Source: Sediminibacterium sp. C3
GTDB lineage: Bacteria; Bacteroidota; Bacteroidia; Chitinophagales; Chitinophagaceae
Length of the DNA stretch: 64,000 bases
NCBI RefSeq assembly: GCF_000508085.1
Contig: NZ_KI669560.1
Span: 2,279,802-2,343,801 of the forward strand
Direction: 5' to 3'
This document shows positions 54,320 to 64,000 of the stretch, in pieces. Below the pieces are notes generated by a model. The model was given only the letters and a program-made list of their open reading frames with translations. It was not told where the DNA came from and ran no database searches. The translations under genes were made by a program, and so were the position numbers. Position 1 is the stretch's first letter. Every line of letters starts with the position of its first letter.

Positions 54320-54991
54320 TTAGAGGCCAGCTATAATAGTACTGATATCTTGTACGCTAAGCTGTTTGCGTTTTTTGGCAGCAGGTAAAATTTGAATCGC
54401 TGCTTCCGCATCGGATGTAAATAATTCAGCAACTGATTTGCCTTTTATGGGAACCAATTCATTGGATGTAAGACGCAGCAAAAAACTTTCTGAAAAGAGT
54501 TCAAACTTTTTTCCACCCGATGACTTTCCGTAATCATAAGTATCAACTGCTTTCTTGTTTATCATTTTCAGAAGCTGGTATTTGGCACTCGTTCTTTTAA
54601 CTTCGTATAAAAGCGGATTATTCGGACTCAATCTAATAATAGTAATAGAATCTGCTACCCCCTCTTCCTGAAAGAACAAAGTCATTTTCTGAATAGCATC
54701 TATAAATTGAAATTCAGCATCTTCTTGTTTAAAATGAATATTACCATTTACCAGGTTAATGATCAGGGGCAGATTCGTGAATTTTTTCCCGTTGAACATT
54801 TCCACATTCGCATTGCACCATTCCTCTCTCCATAAAGGACTGCCTTTTATTCCGCCAACATTGGCACTGATGGTCATCCCCTTTTCATCATACACTTCTA
54901 CAAAATGGGTAACTGGTTTGGCCATATACATATTCTGCCCAAACAAAAAAAAGTTGAATAGCGTAAAAAGAGAAGTCAGTGCCGTTTTCAT
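54320..54991 (-). CDS. secreted protein of unknown function
   Basis: 223-residue exported protein (signal peptide ending LFGQ). The mature part is soluble and mixed alpha/beta. I do not recognise a family. It has a run GKSSGGKKFELFSESFLLRL and a basic patch PAAKKRKQLS near the end. It sits between clpB and the DUF4382 gene on the same strand with 57-100 base spacers, so it may be a single transcript. No catalytic motif seen. Confidence 0.55.
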   Translation of the reverse strand: MKTALTSLFTLFNFFLFGQNMYMAKPVTHFVEVYDEKGMTISANVGGIKGSPLWREEWCNANVEMFNGKKFTNLPLIINLVNGNIHFKQEDAEFQFIDAIQKMTLFFQEEGVADSITIIRLSPNNPLLYEVKRTSAKYQLLKMINKKAVDTYDYGKSSGGKKFELFSESFLLRLTSNELVPIKGKSVAELFTSDAEAAIQILPAAKKRKQLSVQDISTIIAGL

Positions 54992-55048
54992 ACAAAGCTT
55001 TCTCTAATATACACTATTCAACTTGAAACTCCTTTAACTGGAAAAGGT

Positions 55049-57643
55049 TTATTCGTTTCTGAATACCACTACTCCGTCGAACACATCAACCAGAACAGGC
55101 TGATTTTTATCAATGTCTCCGGAAAGGATTTTCTTACTCAAGGCATTCACAATCAATTTCTGAATCAGGCGCTTCAAAGGTCTTGCCCCCAGTTGGGCAT
55201 CAAATCCGTTGTCCATCAGGTAATCAATCAGGTAATCACTGAATCGTAACTGAATGTCGTTTTCTGCCACCAGTTTTTTCAGCGATTCCAGCTGAATACT
55301 GATGATCCCTTTTAGCTGTTTCTTGTTCAAAGGACTGAACATAATAATTTCATCTACCCTGTTCAGAAACTCAGGCCTAACTGTTTGTTTTAGCAACTGC
55401 ATTACTTCTGTCTTTGCTTTTTCAGCTGCTTCTTCCAAACCATTTTCTTCTACCCCTTCAAAAGCTTCCTGAATTAAATGACTACCAATATTACTGGTCA
55501 TAATGATGATGGTATTTTTAAAATTCACCATTCTGCCCTTATTATCAGTTAGTCTTCCATCATCTAGTACCTGTAACATTACGTTCCATACATCCGGATG
55601 CGCTTTTTCAATTTCATCCAGCAAAATCACACTATAAGGTTTTCTCCGAACTGCTTCGGTTAGCTGACCTCCTTCGTCGTAACCCACATATCCGGGAGGT
55701 GCACCAATCAAACGGGAGACCGTATGCTTTTCCTGATACTCACTCATATCAATACGGGTCATCATACTTTCATCATCGAACAGGTATTCCGCCAATGCTT
55801 TAGCCAACTCAGTTTTACCAACCCCTGTAGTACCTAAGAAAATAAAGGAACCAATGGGTTTTTTAGGATCCTGTAAGCCTGCCCTGCTTCTTCTGATGGC
55901 ATCAGAAACTGCGGCAATGGCTTCCTCCTGTCCCACTACCCTGCTGTGCAATTCTTCTTCCAGGCGCAATAATTTTTCTCTTTCACCTTGTAACATTTTA
56001 GCAACTGGTATACCCGTGGCTTTGGCAATACTTTCAGCAATATCTTCTGCATCTACTTCTTCTTTCAGCAATCTTTTTTCAGAAGTCTGCATCAATTGTT
56101 CTGTAACAGAAGCAATAATGGTTTCCTGTTCTTTTACTTTTCCGTATCTGATTTCTGCTACCTTACCATATTCTCCATTGCGTTCTGCCTGTTCCGCTTC
56201 CTGCTTCAGTTGTTCAATCCTGGCTTTGGCAGATTGTACTTTTTCTACCAGTTCCTTCTCCTGTGTCCACTTGGCTTTCAGTGTATCGCGCTCCACAGCC
56301 AGGTTACTGATATCAATATTGAGCTCCTTCAATTTGTCTTCATCGTCTTCCCTTTTGATGGCTTCGCGTTCAATTTCCAGCTGACGAATCTGACGCTCCA
56401 ACTTGTCCAGTTCTTCGGGCATGGAATTCATTTCCAGTCTTAGCTTGGCTGCGCTCTCATCAATTAAGTCAATGGCTTTATCGGGCAAGAAACGATCGGT
56501 AACATAACGATTGGATAATTCTACTGCCGCAATAATGGCTTCGTCTTTAATGCGCACATGGTGATGCGTTTCGTAACGATCCTTCAGCCCACGTAAAATA
56601 GAAATAGCATCTTCCACCGTAGGTTCATCTATCATTACTTTCTGGAATCTTCTTTCCAGGGCCTTGTCCTTTTCAAAATACTTCTGGTATTCGTTTAAGG
56701 TAGTAGCACCAATGGCTCTGAGTTCACCACGCGCCAATGCAGGTTTTAAAATATTTGCAGCATCCATGGCACCTTCACCACCACCGGCACCTACCAGGGT
56801 ATGAATTTCGTCGATGAATAAAATGATTTCTCCGTCACTGGATGTTACTTCCTTCACAACGCCTTTCAATCTTTCTTCAAATTCACCTTTGTATTTGGCA
56901 CCGGCAATCAATTGGCCCATATCCAATCCGTAAACGATTTTACTTTTCAGATTTTCAGGAACATCCCCGTTCACAATCCGCATAGCCAGTCCTTCAACAA
57001 TAGCTGTTTTACCTACTCCGGGTTCACCCACTAAAATGGGATTGTTTTTAGAACGACGGGTAAGAATATGCAGGGTTCTTCTAATTTCTTCATCACGACC
57101 AATCACAGGATCCAGTTTGCCCTGTCTGGCCATATCGTTAAGATTCTTAGCATATTTATTCAGCATATTCAGCTGAGTTTCCTGTGCCTGTGAACGAATG
57201 GTATCGCCCTTACGTAAATCTTTAATTGCGGTGATTAATCCTTTCTCAGTTAAACCCGCCGTTTTTAATAAAGTTCCGGTAGCATCACTCATTTGCACCA
57301 AGGCAAGCAAGAGATGTTCCGGGGTTACGAATTCATCTTTAAAGGAACTCATTACCGTTGTTGCTTTTAATAAAGCATTACTGAAATCACGACCCGCACT
57401 CTGAGCAGGTTCTCCTCCCTGCACCTTGGGCAACTTATTCAGTTGTTCGGTTAGTTTGGTCTCCAGAAAAGCAGGATTTACATTGTTCTTTTTCAACAAA
57501 AATTCAATAGCGGAATCCTTGTCGTTTAACAATGCTTTCAGTAAGTGATCCGTTTCAATGGAGGGGTTGCCATTGCTATAGGCAATCTGTTGTGCCGCCT
57601 GTATAGCTTCCTGGGCTTTAATGGTATAATTGTTCAAATTCAT
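55049..57643 (-). CDS. clpB: ATP-dependent disaggregase ClpB
   Basis: 864-residue AAA+ chaperone that solubilises protein aggregates with DnaK. Clp-N repeats (about 1-145), NBD1 with Walker [14 protein letters not shown] and Walker [12 protein letters not shown], the long coiled-coil middle domain (about 410-525, from [20 protein letters not shown]), which distinguishes ClpB from ClpA/C, and NBD2 with [14 protein letters not shown] and [13 protein letters not shown]. Full length. No CIRCE or HrcA-type operator was recognised upstream. Confidence 0.97.
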   Translation of the reverse strand: MNLNNYTIKAQEAIQAAQQIAYSNGNPSIETDHLLKALLNDKDSAIEFLLKKNNVNPAFLETKLTEQLNKLPKVQGGEPAQSAGRDFSNALLKATTVMSSFKDEFVTPEHLLLALVQMSDATGTLLKTAGLTEKGLITAIKDLRKGDTIRSQAQETQLNMLNKYAKNLNDMARQGKLDPVIGRDEEIRRTLHILTRRSKNNPILVGEPGVGKTAIVEGLAMRIVNGDVPENLKSKIVYGLDMGQLIAGAKYKGEFEERLKGVVKEVTSSDGEIILFIDEIHTLVGAGGGEGAMDAANILKPALARGELRAIGATTLNEYQKYFEKDKALERRFQKVMIDEPTVEDAISILRGLKDRYETHHHVRIKDEAIIAAVELSNRYVTDRFLPDKAIDLIDESAAKLRLEMNSMPEELDKLERQIRQLEIEREAIKREDDEDKLKELNIDISNLAVERDTLKAKWTQEKELVEKVQSAKARIEQLKQEAEQAERNGEYGKVAEIRYGKVKEQETIIASVTEQLMQTSEKRLLKEEVDAEDIAESIAKATGIPVAKMLQGEREKLLRLEEELHSRVVGQEEAIAAVSDAIRRSRAGLQDPKKPIGSFIFLGTTGVGKTELAKALAEYLFDDESMMTRIDMSEYQEKHTVSRLIGAPPGYVGYDEGGQLTEAVRRKPYSVILLDEIEKAHPDVWNVMLQVLDDGRLTDNKGRMVNFKNTIIIMTSNIGSHLIQEAFEGVEENGLEEAAEKAKTEVMQLLKQTVRPEFLNRVDEIIMFSPLNKKQLKGIISIQLESLKKLVAENDIQLRFSDYLIDYLMDNGFDAQLGARPLKRLIQKLIVNALSKKILSGDIDKNQPVLVDVFDGVVVFRNE

Positions 57644-57711
57644 AGTAAAGTGGATTGATGTAACTTTATTCCTTTCATCAAACGATAATCCAACTCAATA
57701 ATTCGGAAAAT

Positions 57712-58761
57712 ATGTCGCAAAAAAATGGAATATACTGCGCTATAGTCAGTCTGGGAGTGATTTTTCTGTTATTATTACAGCCAGTACAAGCACAATACAA
57801 TTTTCAGGAACTGGAAAAAACCATTGAGCAATCTAAAAAAGAACTGGGCAAGGAATACAGCATACTTGTTTATAAAGACGGGAAAATTGTCTTTAGTAAA
57901 TCGGCCGGAGAATTCAATCCCAAAACACAGGCTCCTATTGCCAGTGCCAGCAAATGGTTAACTGCCGCTTTAATCATGGCCCTGGTTGACGATGGTAAAA
58001 TTTCGTTAGAAGATAAACTCAGTAAGCATATTCCCGACATGAATAAATACAGCAAGGGCTTTATCACCATCAGGCATTGCCTTAGCCATTTAACGGGCAT
58101 AGAATCTGATCCTATCAAGCTAAGTGATATTATCAGAAGAAACCGGTACAATAGCCTTGAAGAGGAAATAACAGAATTTGTTACCAAAAGAGAAATCGTA
58201 GCCAATCCGGGACTGGAATTCCGATACAGCAATGTGGGATTGAACCTGGCGGGCCGCTATATTGAAATTGCCTTAAGAAGGGGCTTTGAACAATTGATGC
58301 AGGAAAAAATTTTACGTCCACTACAAATGCGTGGAACCAATTTTTCCAGCTTAAACGCCATCAACCCATCGGGGGGTGCTCAATCAACGGCCAATGATTA
58401 TATCAACTTCTGTTCCATGTTGCTCAACAAAGGCATGTTCAATGGCAAAAGAATTTTATCAGAAGCATCCGTGCAATTTTTATTGCAGGCGCATACCACT
58501 TCTTCTATGATTAAATATGCCCCCAAAGTTGCGGAGGGTTATAATTATGCAGCGGGTTCCTGGGTCTTGCAAACCGATAGCAATGGCAACCCTTCTGTAC
58601 TGGCTTCTCCCGGATTATTCGGCACCTGGCCTATGATTGACCTTTGCAGAAATTATGCAGTAGTATTTTTTGCCAAAGAATTCATGAACGAAGACCGAAG
58701 GGATGTTTACCTGAATCTGAAGAAAAAGATTGATGAACAAATCGCATCGAATTGCCAGTAA
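57712..58761 (+). CDS. serine hydrolase, beta-lactamase/DD-peptidase type
   Basis: 349-residue exported class C beta-lactamase-like hydrolase (signal peptide ending VQAQ). The SxxK nucleophile/base motif is ASASKWLTA (Ser-Ala-Ser-Lys), and the YxN motif is FRYSNVGLN. The third motif is not evident as a clear HTG/KTG. Family members are esterases, DD-peptidases or beta-lactamases; resistance is not implied. Two bases separate it from queG. Confidence 0.8.
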   Translation: MSQKNGIYCAIVSLGVIFLLLLQPVQAQYNFQELEKTIEQSKKELGKEYSILVYKDGKIVFSKSAGEFNPKTQAPIASASKWLTAALIMALVDDGKISLEDKLSKHIPDMNKYSKGFITIRHCLSHLTGIESDPIKLSDIIRRNRYNSLEEEITEFVTKREIVANPGLEFRYSNVGLNLAGRYIEIALRRGFEQLMQEKILRPLQMRGTNFSSLNAINPSGGAQSTANDYINFCSMLLNKGMFNGKRILSEASVQFLLQAHTTSSMIKYAPKVAEGYNYAAGSWVLQTDSNGNPSVLASPGLFGTWPMIDLCRNYAVVFFAKEFMNEDRRDVYLNLKKKIDEQIASNCQ

Positions 58762-58763
58762 AT

Positions 58764-59690
58764 ATGTTGCCCTTAGAAGCATATACCCGGTTCATCAAAT
58801 CTACAGCTGCCAGGCTGGGATTTAGTTATTGCGGTATTGCCAAAGCAGAGAAATTAAATGAAGATGCAAAAAGGCTGGAACAATGGTTGAACAAAAACCA
58901 TCAGGGCAGCATGCAGTACATGGAGAATCATTTTGATAAAAGAATTGATCCAACCCTACTGGTGCCAGGTGCCCGATCGGTCATCACACTAATGAAGAAT
59001 TATTTTCCCGAAGCAAAGCAGAAAAGCAATAGTCCAAAAATTGCCAGATATGCCTGGGGCAAAGATTACCATGAAGTAATCAGGGAACAGCTAAAAGAAT
59101 TGCTGGTAGAAATGAATCAGGAAATAGGAGCTGTAAACGGAAGAGGCTTTGTAGATTCTGCACCCGTTTTAGAGAGAGCCTGGGCAGTAAAATCCGGATT
59201 GGGATGGGTAGGGAAAAACGGGAATTTGATTAGCAAGCAGAACGGATCGTACTTTTTTATAGCCACTTTAATTGTGGACGTACCGTTGCAATACGATGAT
59301 CCCTATGTAAAAGATTTTTGCGGAACCTGTACCCAATGCATTGAAGCCTGCCCTACTGATGCCATATTACCCAATAAGGAAATCAACGGAAGCCAGTGTA
59401 TCAGCTACTATACCATTGAATTAAAAGAAGCGTTGAGTCAGCATACAGCGGTGAACACCAATAACTGGTTATTTGGCTGTGATATCTGTCAGGAAGTTTG
59501 TCCCTGGAATCGTTTCAGTAAACCGAATTCGGAGCCTGCATTTGAGCCCATCCCTGCTATTCTGAATTTAACCACACAGGAGTGGGAAGAAATGTCCGAA
59601 GAAGTATTTAAGCAACTGTTTAAAGAGTCTCCGCTAAAAAGAGCCAAGTACAGCGGCATCCGAAAAAATCTTCGTTGGCTACAATCGTAA
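58764..59690 (+). CDS. queG: epoxyqueuosine reductase
   Basis: 308-residue cobalamin and 4Fe-4S enzyme that reduces epoxyqueuosine to queuosine in tRNA. The first cluster is CGTCTQCIEACPTDAILP, the second CDICQEVCPWNRF. RGFVDSAPVLERAWAVKSGL with GWVGKNGN is the cobalamin/substrate region containing the catalytic Asp. TTG at 58752 is in frame, but ATG 58764 follows the previous stop and is preferred. Other queuosine genes are not in the window. Confidence 0.94.
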   Translation: MLPLEAYTRFIKSTAARLGFSYCGIAKAEKLNEDAKRLEQWLNKNHQGSMQYMENHFDKRIDPTLLVPGARSVITLMKNYFPEAKQKSNSPKIARYAWGKDYHEVIREQLKELLVEMNQEIGAVNGRGFVDSAPVLERAWAVKSGLGWVGKNGNLISKQNGSYFFIATLIVDVPLQYDDPYVKDFCGTCTQCIEACPTDAILPNKEINGSQCISYYTIELKEALSQHTAVNTNNWLFGCDICQEVCPWNRFSKPNSEPAFEPIPAILNLTTQEWEEMSEEVFKQLFKESPLKRAKYSGIRKNLRWLQS

Positions 59691-59834
59691 ACCCGAAGAA
59701 AATTTGCGGATTTCTGCACGTTTTAAAAAAACTTTGACCAAATTGTCCCCATTTAAGGGAAAAATTATCAACAAAACCAAGAAATTCCCGCACATATTAT
59801 ATATTTATCTTGTTTTTGAAAACTCCAAAACGAT

Positions 59835-62800
59835 ATGCATATGAATGTCAACAATGGCAAGATCGGTGTTCTATCGAAGATGTGCTTCCTTCTCTTCGGT
59901 TTGGCACTGACAATCAGCTTGCAAGCTCAAACAACCATTAAAGGAAAAGTTACCGACAGCAAAGGGCTGCCTGTTCCAGGCGCTTCTGTCACCATCAAAA
60001 ATTCAGGAGCAGGTACTGCTACTGGAACAGATGGTATGTATCAGTTAATTGCCAACCTAAAAGCAGGGAAATACGATGTTGTCATTTCTTCTGTAGGATT
60101 TAAGTCGGCAGAAAAATCTATCACCATAACCAGTACTACAGGCAGCTTTAGTTTCGACGCAAGCTTGAAAGAAGATGCAACCGGTTTGGATGAAGTAGTG
60201 GTAACCGGTACTTCACAGGGTACTACTAAAAAGCAATTGGGTAATTTCATTGGTACTGTAAAAGGAAGCCAGGTAAGCAATGCGGGTTCTCCCAATGCCA
60301 TCGCTTCTTTACAAGGTAAAGTACCCGGTGCGCAGATTACGCAGAACTCAGGTGACCCTGCAGGTGGTATGAGTGTGAAACTACGTGGTGTAAGCTCTAT
60401 CTCTGGTTCTTCAGATCCTTTATACATTATTGACGGAGTTATTCTGAACAATTCAAATGCAAGAGTAACCAACGCGCAAAGTGATTATGATGCTTATGGA
60501 AGCGTAGGACAGAACCGTATGGTAGATATCAATCCAAACGATATCGAAAGAATTGAAGTATTGAATGGTGCTGCAGCTGCTGCAATATATGGTAGCCGTG
60601 CAAATGCTGGGGTTATTCAAATCTTCACTAAGCGTGGATCTACAGGCGCTCCTAAAATCACTTTCAGTTCTAAAGTAAATACTAACTCATTAAGAAAACG
60701 TTTAGTATTCAACAATGCACCAACCAAATTTGGTGGACCAACAGATGGACCAGGTGCTGTTACACAAGACATTTTATTGACTGCATTAACGAATACTACA
60801 CCAGTTACCCGTTACGATTACCAGGATGATATTTTCAGAACTGGATATGGTACAGATAACAACGTATCCATTACTGGTGGTCAAGACAAAATGCGTTATT
60901 TCGCTTCTTTAAACTATAACACCAATCAGGGTATTATCAGAGGAACCGATAATACTCGTTTTGGTTTTAGATTAAATTTAGATAACAAGGTAAACAACTG
61001 GTTCAGCTGGAATGCAGGCATCAACTATACCAACAATGCTACCAATGAAAAACCAGATGGAAACAGCTTCTTCTCTCCTATTAACTCTATGACCATTTTG
61101 GGTAACTTTCACAATATTGGCGCAAGAGATGCGAATGGAAATTTGCAAGCTGTGGGCGAAAGAGGACGTGTGAATCCATTAACCATCATCAACGATATCA
61201 AACAAAGAAACGTAACGAATAGAACCGTTTCCAATGTTGGTTTTAAGTTATTCCCAGTTAAAGGCTTGGTGATTGATTACACAGCAGGTTTGGATAATAT
61301 TGCACAAAACGGTACAACCTATATTCCACCGTTCCCTTACAATGCAAGCCCAGCATTCTATGGTGGTGGTGCTGCTTTAGATCCAACACAAAATGGGTAT
61401 GCCAGTGCGGCCAGCTTTAATTCTACTTTCTTCAATCACGATCTAAACTTTACATACACAACTCAAATCACCAGCAAACTGGCTTCTGTAACTCAGTTTG
61501 GTTATTCTGAGCAGTATGAAAAAGCGCAATATATTTTAGCACAGAGCCGTGGTTTATTGCCAGGTATTTCTACTGCAACAGGTGGTAGCACTTTATTACC
61601 CAACTCTGATGGCAGAAGCGAAAGAACCATCCGCGGTTTCTTCCTACAACAAAACTTTAAGTTCAACAATCAGTTGTTCGTAACGGTTGCAGGACGTGTA
61701 GACGGTTCTTCTGTATTTGATAAGAGCAACCGTAACTTCTTCTATCCTAAAGTAAGTGGTAACTACCTTATTTCTGAAACCGATTTCTTTAAGAAATCTT
61801 CTTTAGCCAATTCAGTAGATGTATTTAAAATCCGTGCTGCTTATGGTGAGAGTGGAAACCTTACTGGTATTGGCGCATACGATCGTTTCAATATATATAA
61901 TATCTCTCCTTTCTTAGGAAGAACCAGCTTAACTTCTCCTTCAGCAACCATCAGCTCTAACTTAAAACCTGAGCGTCAGAAAGAATTAGAAATTGGTACA
62001 GATATCGCTTTATTCGGCAATAGATTACAGTTCACATTCAACTATTACAACAAGAAAGTAACGGATTTATTAGTGCCGAATATTACCAATGCACCAAGTT
62101 CTGGATTCCCTACTGCCACTAAAAATGTTGGTTCTTTAAGCAACAAAGGATTTGAAATCATGGTAACTGCAGTTCCTATAAAAAACAAAGACTTCAGCTG
62201 GGAGATCACCGGTAACTTTAACAAAAACAAAAACAGAATTGAAAACTTAGGCGTTCCTTTCATTTCATTTGCAGCCCCAACTGGAGCCGTATTTGCTTTG
62301 ATTCCCGGATACGATGCGCCTGTATTCTATTCAACCTTTTTTGCTAGAAATGCAAATGGTACAGAAGTAAAGAATGCAGCAGGTATTCCTGTAACAGCAA
62401 GAGGTCCTATTGCAAATGGACAGCCATTTGGTACCCCCACATTAGATCCTGCAACTGGATTACCTTTTACTACCGGACCTAACTCTACCATCCTACGTTC
62501 TGTATTAGGATCCCCTAACCCAACTTATACCGCTACTTTAATCAACAGCTTCACATATAAAAAGTGGACCTTCGGTTTCCAATTAGACCGAGTTGCTGGT
62601 GCGGAAGTATTTAACGCAGACTTCAGAACAAGACAAGGGGTAGGTAATGGTAGCGAATTTGCACAAAGAGAACACAAGGGTGAAATACCAAGAGGATATA
62701 TCAGCGGTATTTACGGTATTGAAGAGTGGAGAGTAGATGATGGATCTTTCACCAAATTACGTGAAATCTCTGTAGGGTACTCTTTTGGAAAAGTAAACAA

Positions 62801-62978
62801 TCTCTTCAACAATTTAACCGTAACATTCACTGGTAGAAACCTAATCTCTTGGGACAACTACAGAGGATACGATCCCGAAACCAACGCTACCGGTCAGAAC
62901 AGTTTGTTCAGAGGTGTAGACTTTGGAAACGTACCTATTCCAAAAACCTTCCAATTTGGCGTAGTAGCTAATTTCTAA
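59835..62978 (+). CDS. SusC/RagA-family TonB-linked outer-membrane receptor
   Basis: 1047-residue outer-membrane pore of a SusCD pair. Signal peptide (about residues 1-32, ending LQAQ) then a carboxypeptidase-regulatory-like domain (about 34-110, TTIKGKVTDSKGLPVPGASV), plug with LDEVVVTGTSQG and SDPLYIIDGVILNN, and a barrel ending FQFGVVANF (aromatic last residue). No N-terminal STN signalling domain, so it is not expected to act through an anti-sigma partner. Two in-frame ATGs at 59835 and 59841; either is possible. SusD follows after 18 bases. Confidence 0.93.
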   Translation: MHMNVNNGKIGVLSKMCFLLFGLALTISLQAQTTIKGKVTDSKGLPVPGASVTIKNSGAGTATGTDGMYQLIANLKAGKYDVVISSVGFKSAEKSITITSTTGSFSFDASLKEDATGLDEVVVTGTSQGTTKKQLGNFIGTVKGSQVSNAGSPNAIASLQGKVPGAQITQNSGDPAGGMSVKLRGVSSISGSSDPLYIIDGVILNNSNARVTNAQSDYDAYGSVGQNRMVDINPNDIERIEVLNGAAAAAIYGSRANAGVIQIFTKRGSTGAPKITFSSKVNTNSLRKRLVFNNAPTKFGGPTDGPGAVTQDILLTALTNTTPVTRYDYQDDIFRTGYGTDNNVSITGGQDKMRYFASLNYNTNQGIIRGTDNTRFGFRLNLDNKVNNWFSWNAGINYTNNATNEKPDGNSFFSPINSMTILGNFHNIGARDANGNLQAVGERGRVNPLTIINDIKQRNVTNRTVSNVGFKLFPVKGLVIDYTAGLDNIAQNGTTYIPPFPYNASPAFYGGGAALDPTQNGYASAASFNSTFFNHDLNFTYTTQITSKLASVTQFGYSEQYEKAQYILAQSRGLLPGISTATGGSTLLPNSDGRSERTIRGFFLQQNFKFNNQLFVTVAGRVDGSSVFDKSNRNFFYPKVSGNYLISETDFFKKSSLANSVDVFKIRAAYGESGNLTGIGAYDRFNIYNISPFLGRTSLTSPSATISSNLKPERQKELEIGTDIALFGNRLQFTFNYYNKKVTDLLVPNITNAPSSGFPTATKNVGSLSNKGFEIMVTAVPIKNKDFSWEITGNFNKNKNRIENLGVPFISFAAPTGAVFALIPGYDAPVFYSTFFARNANGTEVKNAAGIPVTARGPIANGQPFGTPTLDPATGLPFTTGPNSTILRSVLGSPNPTYTATLINSFTYKKWTFGFQLDRVAGAEVFNADFRTRQGVGNGSEFAQREHKGEIPRGYISGIYGIEEWRVDDGSFTKLREISVGYSFGKVNNLFNNLTVTFTGRNLISWDNYRGYDPETNATGQNSLFRGVDFGNVPIPKTFQFGVVANF

Positions 62979-62996
62979 CCCAACAAAAAAGTTATT

Positions 62997-64000
62997 ATGA
63001 AAAAAATATTATTCATCATTTTATCTGGGGTAAGTCTGGTTGCATGTAAGCAGGATTTTACCAACCCAGGAGCCATATCTGATATAGATGCATTTTCTAC
63101 TCCCAGAGGTTTAGCTGGTGTAGCCGTAGGATTACAAAACGTTTACAGCAATGGTCGTTTAAGCCCATTATACAATGGCGTTACTGCTGCAGGTGCTTTA
63201 ACCAATGAATTCAGATTAATGAATGCCGGGAATACCGACGAACTCCAGTTATTTACAGGCGGTGCTGTTGTAGATAACCTAAATGGTATTGTAGGCAATA
63301 TGTGGACTTGGAACAACAAGATCATTTATGATGCAGATAAAGTACTGGAAGGTGCCAATAAGCTTGGAGATAAGAACTACGCTTCCGGATTAATTGCTTA
63401 TGCAAGTATTTACAAAGCAATGGCCATTGGCAACCTGGCTATGTTCTTTGAACAAATCCCTGCAGCACCGGGTACACAAACCACTCCTGCTGCTTTCCAA
63501 AGCAGAGTAGATGGTTTCAGAAGAGCAGTAACTACCTTACGTGCAGCACAAACTGCTCTTGGAGCCAATGCACCGAATGCTGCTTTCTTTGCGAATGTGC
63601 CAACCAATATCACTACTGCGTATTTCAACAATACCATCAGTGCATTGATTGCCCGTTACAGTTTATTTGCCGGAGATTTCGCTGGCGCTATCACTGCAGC
63701 CAATGCGGTAGATTTAAGTTACAATGGAGCTGTGCTAGGTTTTGATGCGATTGTTACCAATCCTATCTTCACCACTGCCACTGCAACCAATAACGTATTC
63801 CAGATCCTGGATTCTACCCTTGGATTGCCTACAGCATTGGCACCAGATTTAAATGATCAGCGTATTGCATTCTATACCGCTATCAATCCAACCATTCAGC
63901 CACGTTACAGAATCAAAGGATTCTTCAGTGCTGCTACTCAGTCTGTGCCTTTGTACTTGCCTGATGAAATGCGTTTAATTAAAGCTGAATGTTATGTAAG
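62997..64000 (+). CDS. SusD/RagB-family lipoprotein (cut by window end)
   Basis: At least 334 residues visible, open at the right edge. It starts MKKILFIILSGVSLVAC with lipobox LVAC (Cys17), then KQDFTNPGAISDID. Helical TPR-like segments follow (SGLIAYASIYKAMAIGNLAM), and the edge sequence LPDEMRLIKAECYVR matches the conserved SusD motif normally read as LRLAEAYL. It caps the SusC pore as the glycan or peptide ligand-binding partner; the ligand is unknown. Read directly from the sequence. Confidence 0.9.
   Translation, partial: MKKILFIILSGVSLVACKQDFTNPGAISDIDAFSTPRGLAGVAVGLQNVYSNGRLSPLYNGVTAAGALTNEFRLMNAGNTDELQLFTGGAVVDNLNGIVGNMWTWNNKIIYDADKVLEGANKLGDKNYASGLIAYASIYKAMAIGNLAMFFEQIPAAPGTQTTPAAFQSRVDGFRRAVTTLRAAQTALGANAPNAAFFANVPTNITTAYFNNTISALIARYSLFAGDFAGAITAANAVDLSYNGAVLGFDAIVTNPIFTTATATNNVFQILDSTLGLPTALAPDLNDQRIAFYTAINPTIQPRYRIKGFFSAATQSVPLYLPDEMRLIKAECYV

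Noticed and set aside
55854-56384. 176-residue open frame antisense to clpB
   Set aside because: Lies fully inside the strongly supported clpB gene and is low-complexity Ser/Leu; a shadow of the coiled-coil codons.
60041-60472. 143-residue open frame antisense to SusC
   Set aside because: Opposes the conserved carboxypeptidase-like and plug domains; composition is typical of reverse-frame reading.
1-64000. tRNA, rRNA, CRISPR arrays or prophage genes
   Set aside because: No cloverleaf, rRNA-like stretch, regularly spaced repeats, or phage structural genes were seen on either strand.

Overview
This window looks like a chromosomal segment of a Bacteroidota bacterium, most likely family Chitinophagaceae (Sediminibacterium or a close relative; the family call is an inference). 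The evidence is a SusC/SusD pair, several TonB-dependent receptors with an N-terminal carboxypeptidase-like domain, a PafA-type phosphatase, -7 promoter boxes of the TAnnTTTG type, few Shine-Dalgarno sites, and an AT-rich base composition. No rRNA, tRNA or CRISPR array is visible, and no gene-free stretch exceeds 300 bases.

Layout. 1-9.4 kb: a serine-palmitoyltransferase-like PLP enzyme, a PafA-like phosphatase, an M16 peptidase with a methyltransferase, and a large secreted beta-propeller. 9.4-15.4 kb: a small glycan-type island (GT8-like, GT4 and GT2 glycosyltransferases, a class I methyltransferase and a TylF-like methyltransferase) running into mqnA of the futalosine menaquinone route. 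15.4-23.2 kb: purB, a 4.7-kb tamB with a problematic start, and a GT39 membrane glycosyltransferase. 23.3-28.7 kb, minus strand: infA-rpmJ-rpsM-rpsK-rpsD-rpoA-rplQ, then a terminator and carA-aroQ-GT39. 28.9-36.3 kb: homogentisate dioxygenase, a membrane protein, a TolB-like propeller, rpe, phoH, a secreted coiled-coil protein and ribBA. 36.4-43.1 kb: two tandem TonB-dependent receptors. 43.1-44.4 kb: a complete IS3-family (IS150-type) element inserted between the second receptor and what appears to be its native terminator. 44.5-47.5 kb: an esterase divergent from an ATP-grasp/GCS2 amidoligase pair. 47.6-50.9 kb: an ECF sigma factor, a protein with both an inner-membrane helix and a C-terminal outer-membrane-type barrel, and a lipoprotein. 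50.9-59.7 kb: an MFS pump, a saccharopine-dehydrogenase-like enzyme, a DUF4382 lipoprotein, clpB, a serine hydrolase and queG. 59.8-64 kb: SusC and a SusD that runs off the window end.

The two most promising candidates for undescribed biology are the sigma/trans-envelope barrel/lipoprotein operon (47622-50881), which could carry a signal from the outer membrane to an ECF sigma factor, and the esterase/ATP-grasp/GCS2 cluster (44507-47483), which looks built to make or remodel a small amide- or peptide-like compound. The tamB start, where one base in an A-run separates a good ATG from the reading frame, and three hairpin-plus-U-run structures lying in front of start codons, also deserve checking. 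All functional calls come from reading the sequence; no database search was run.
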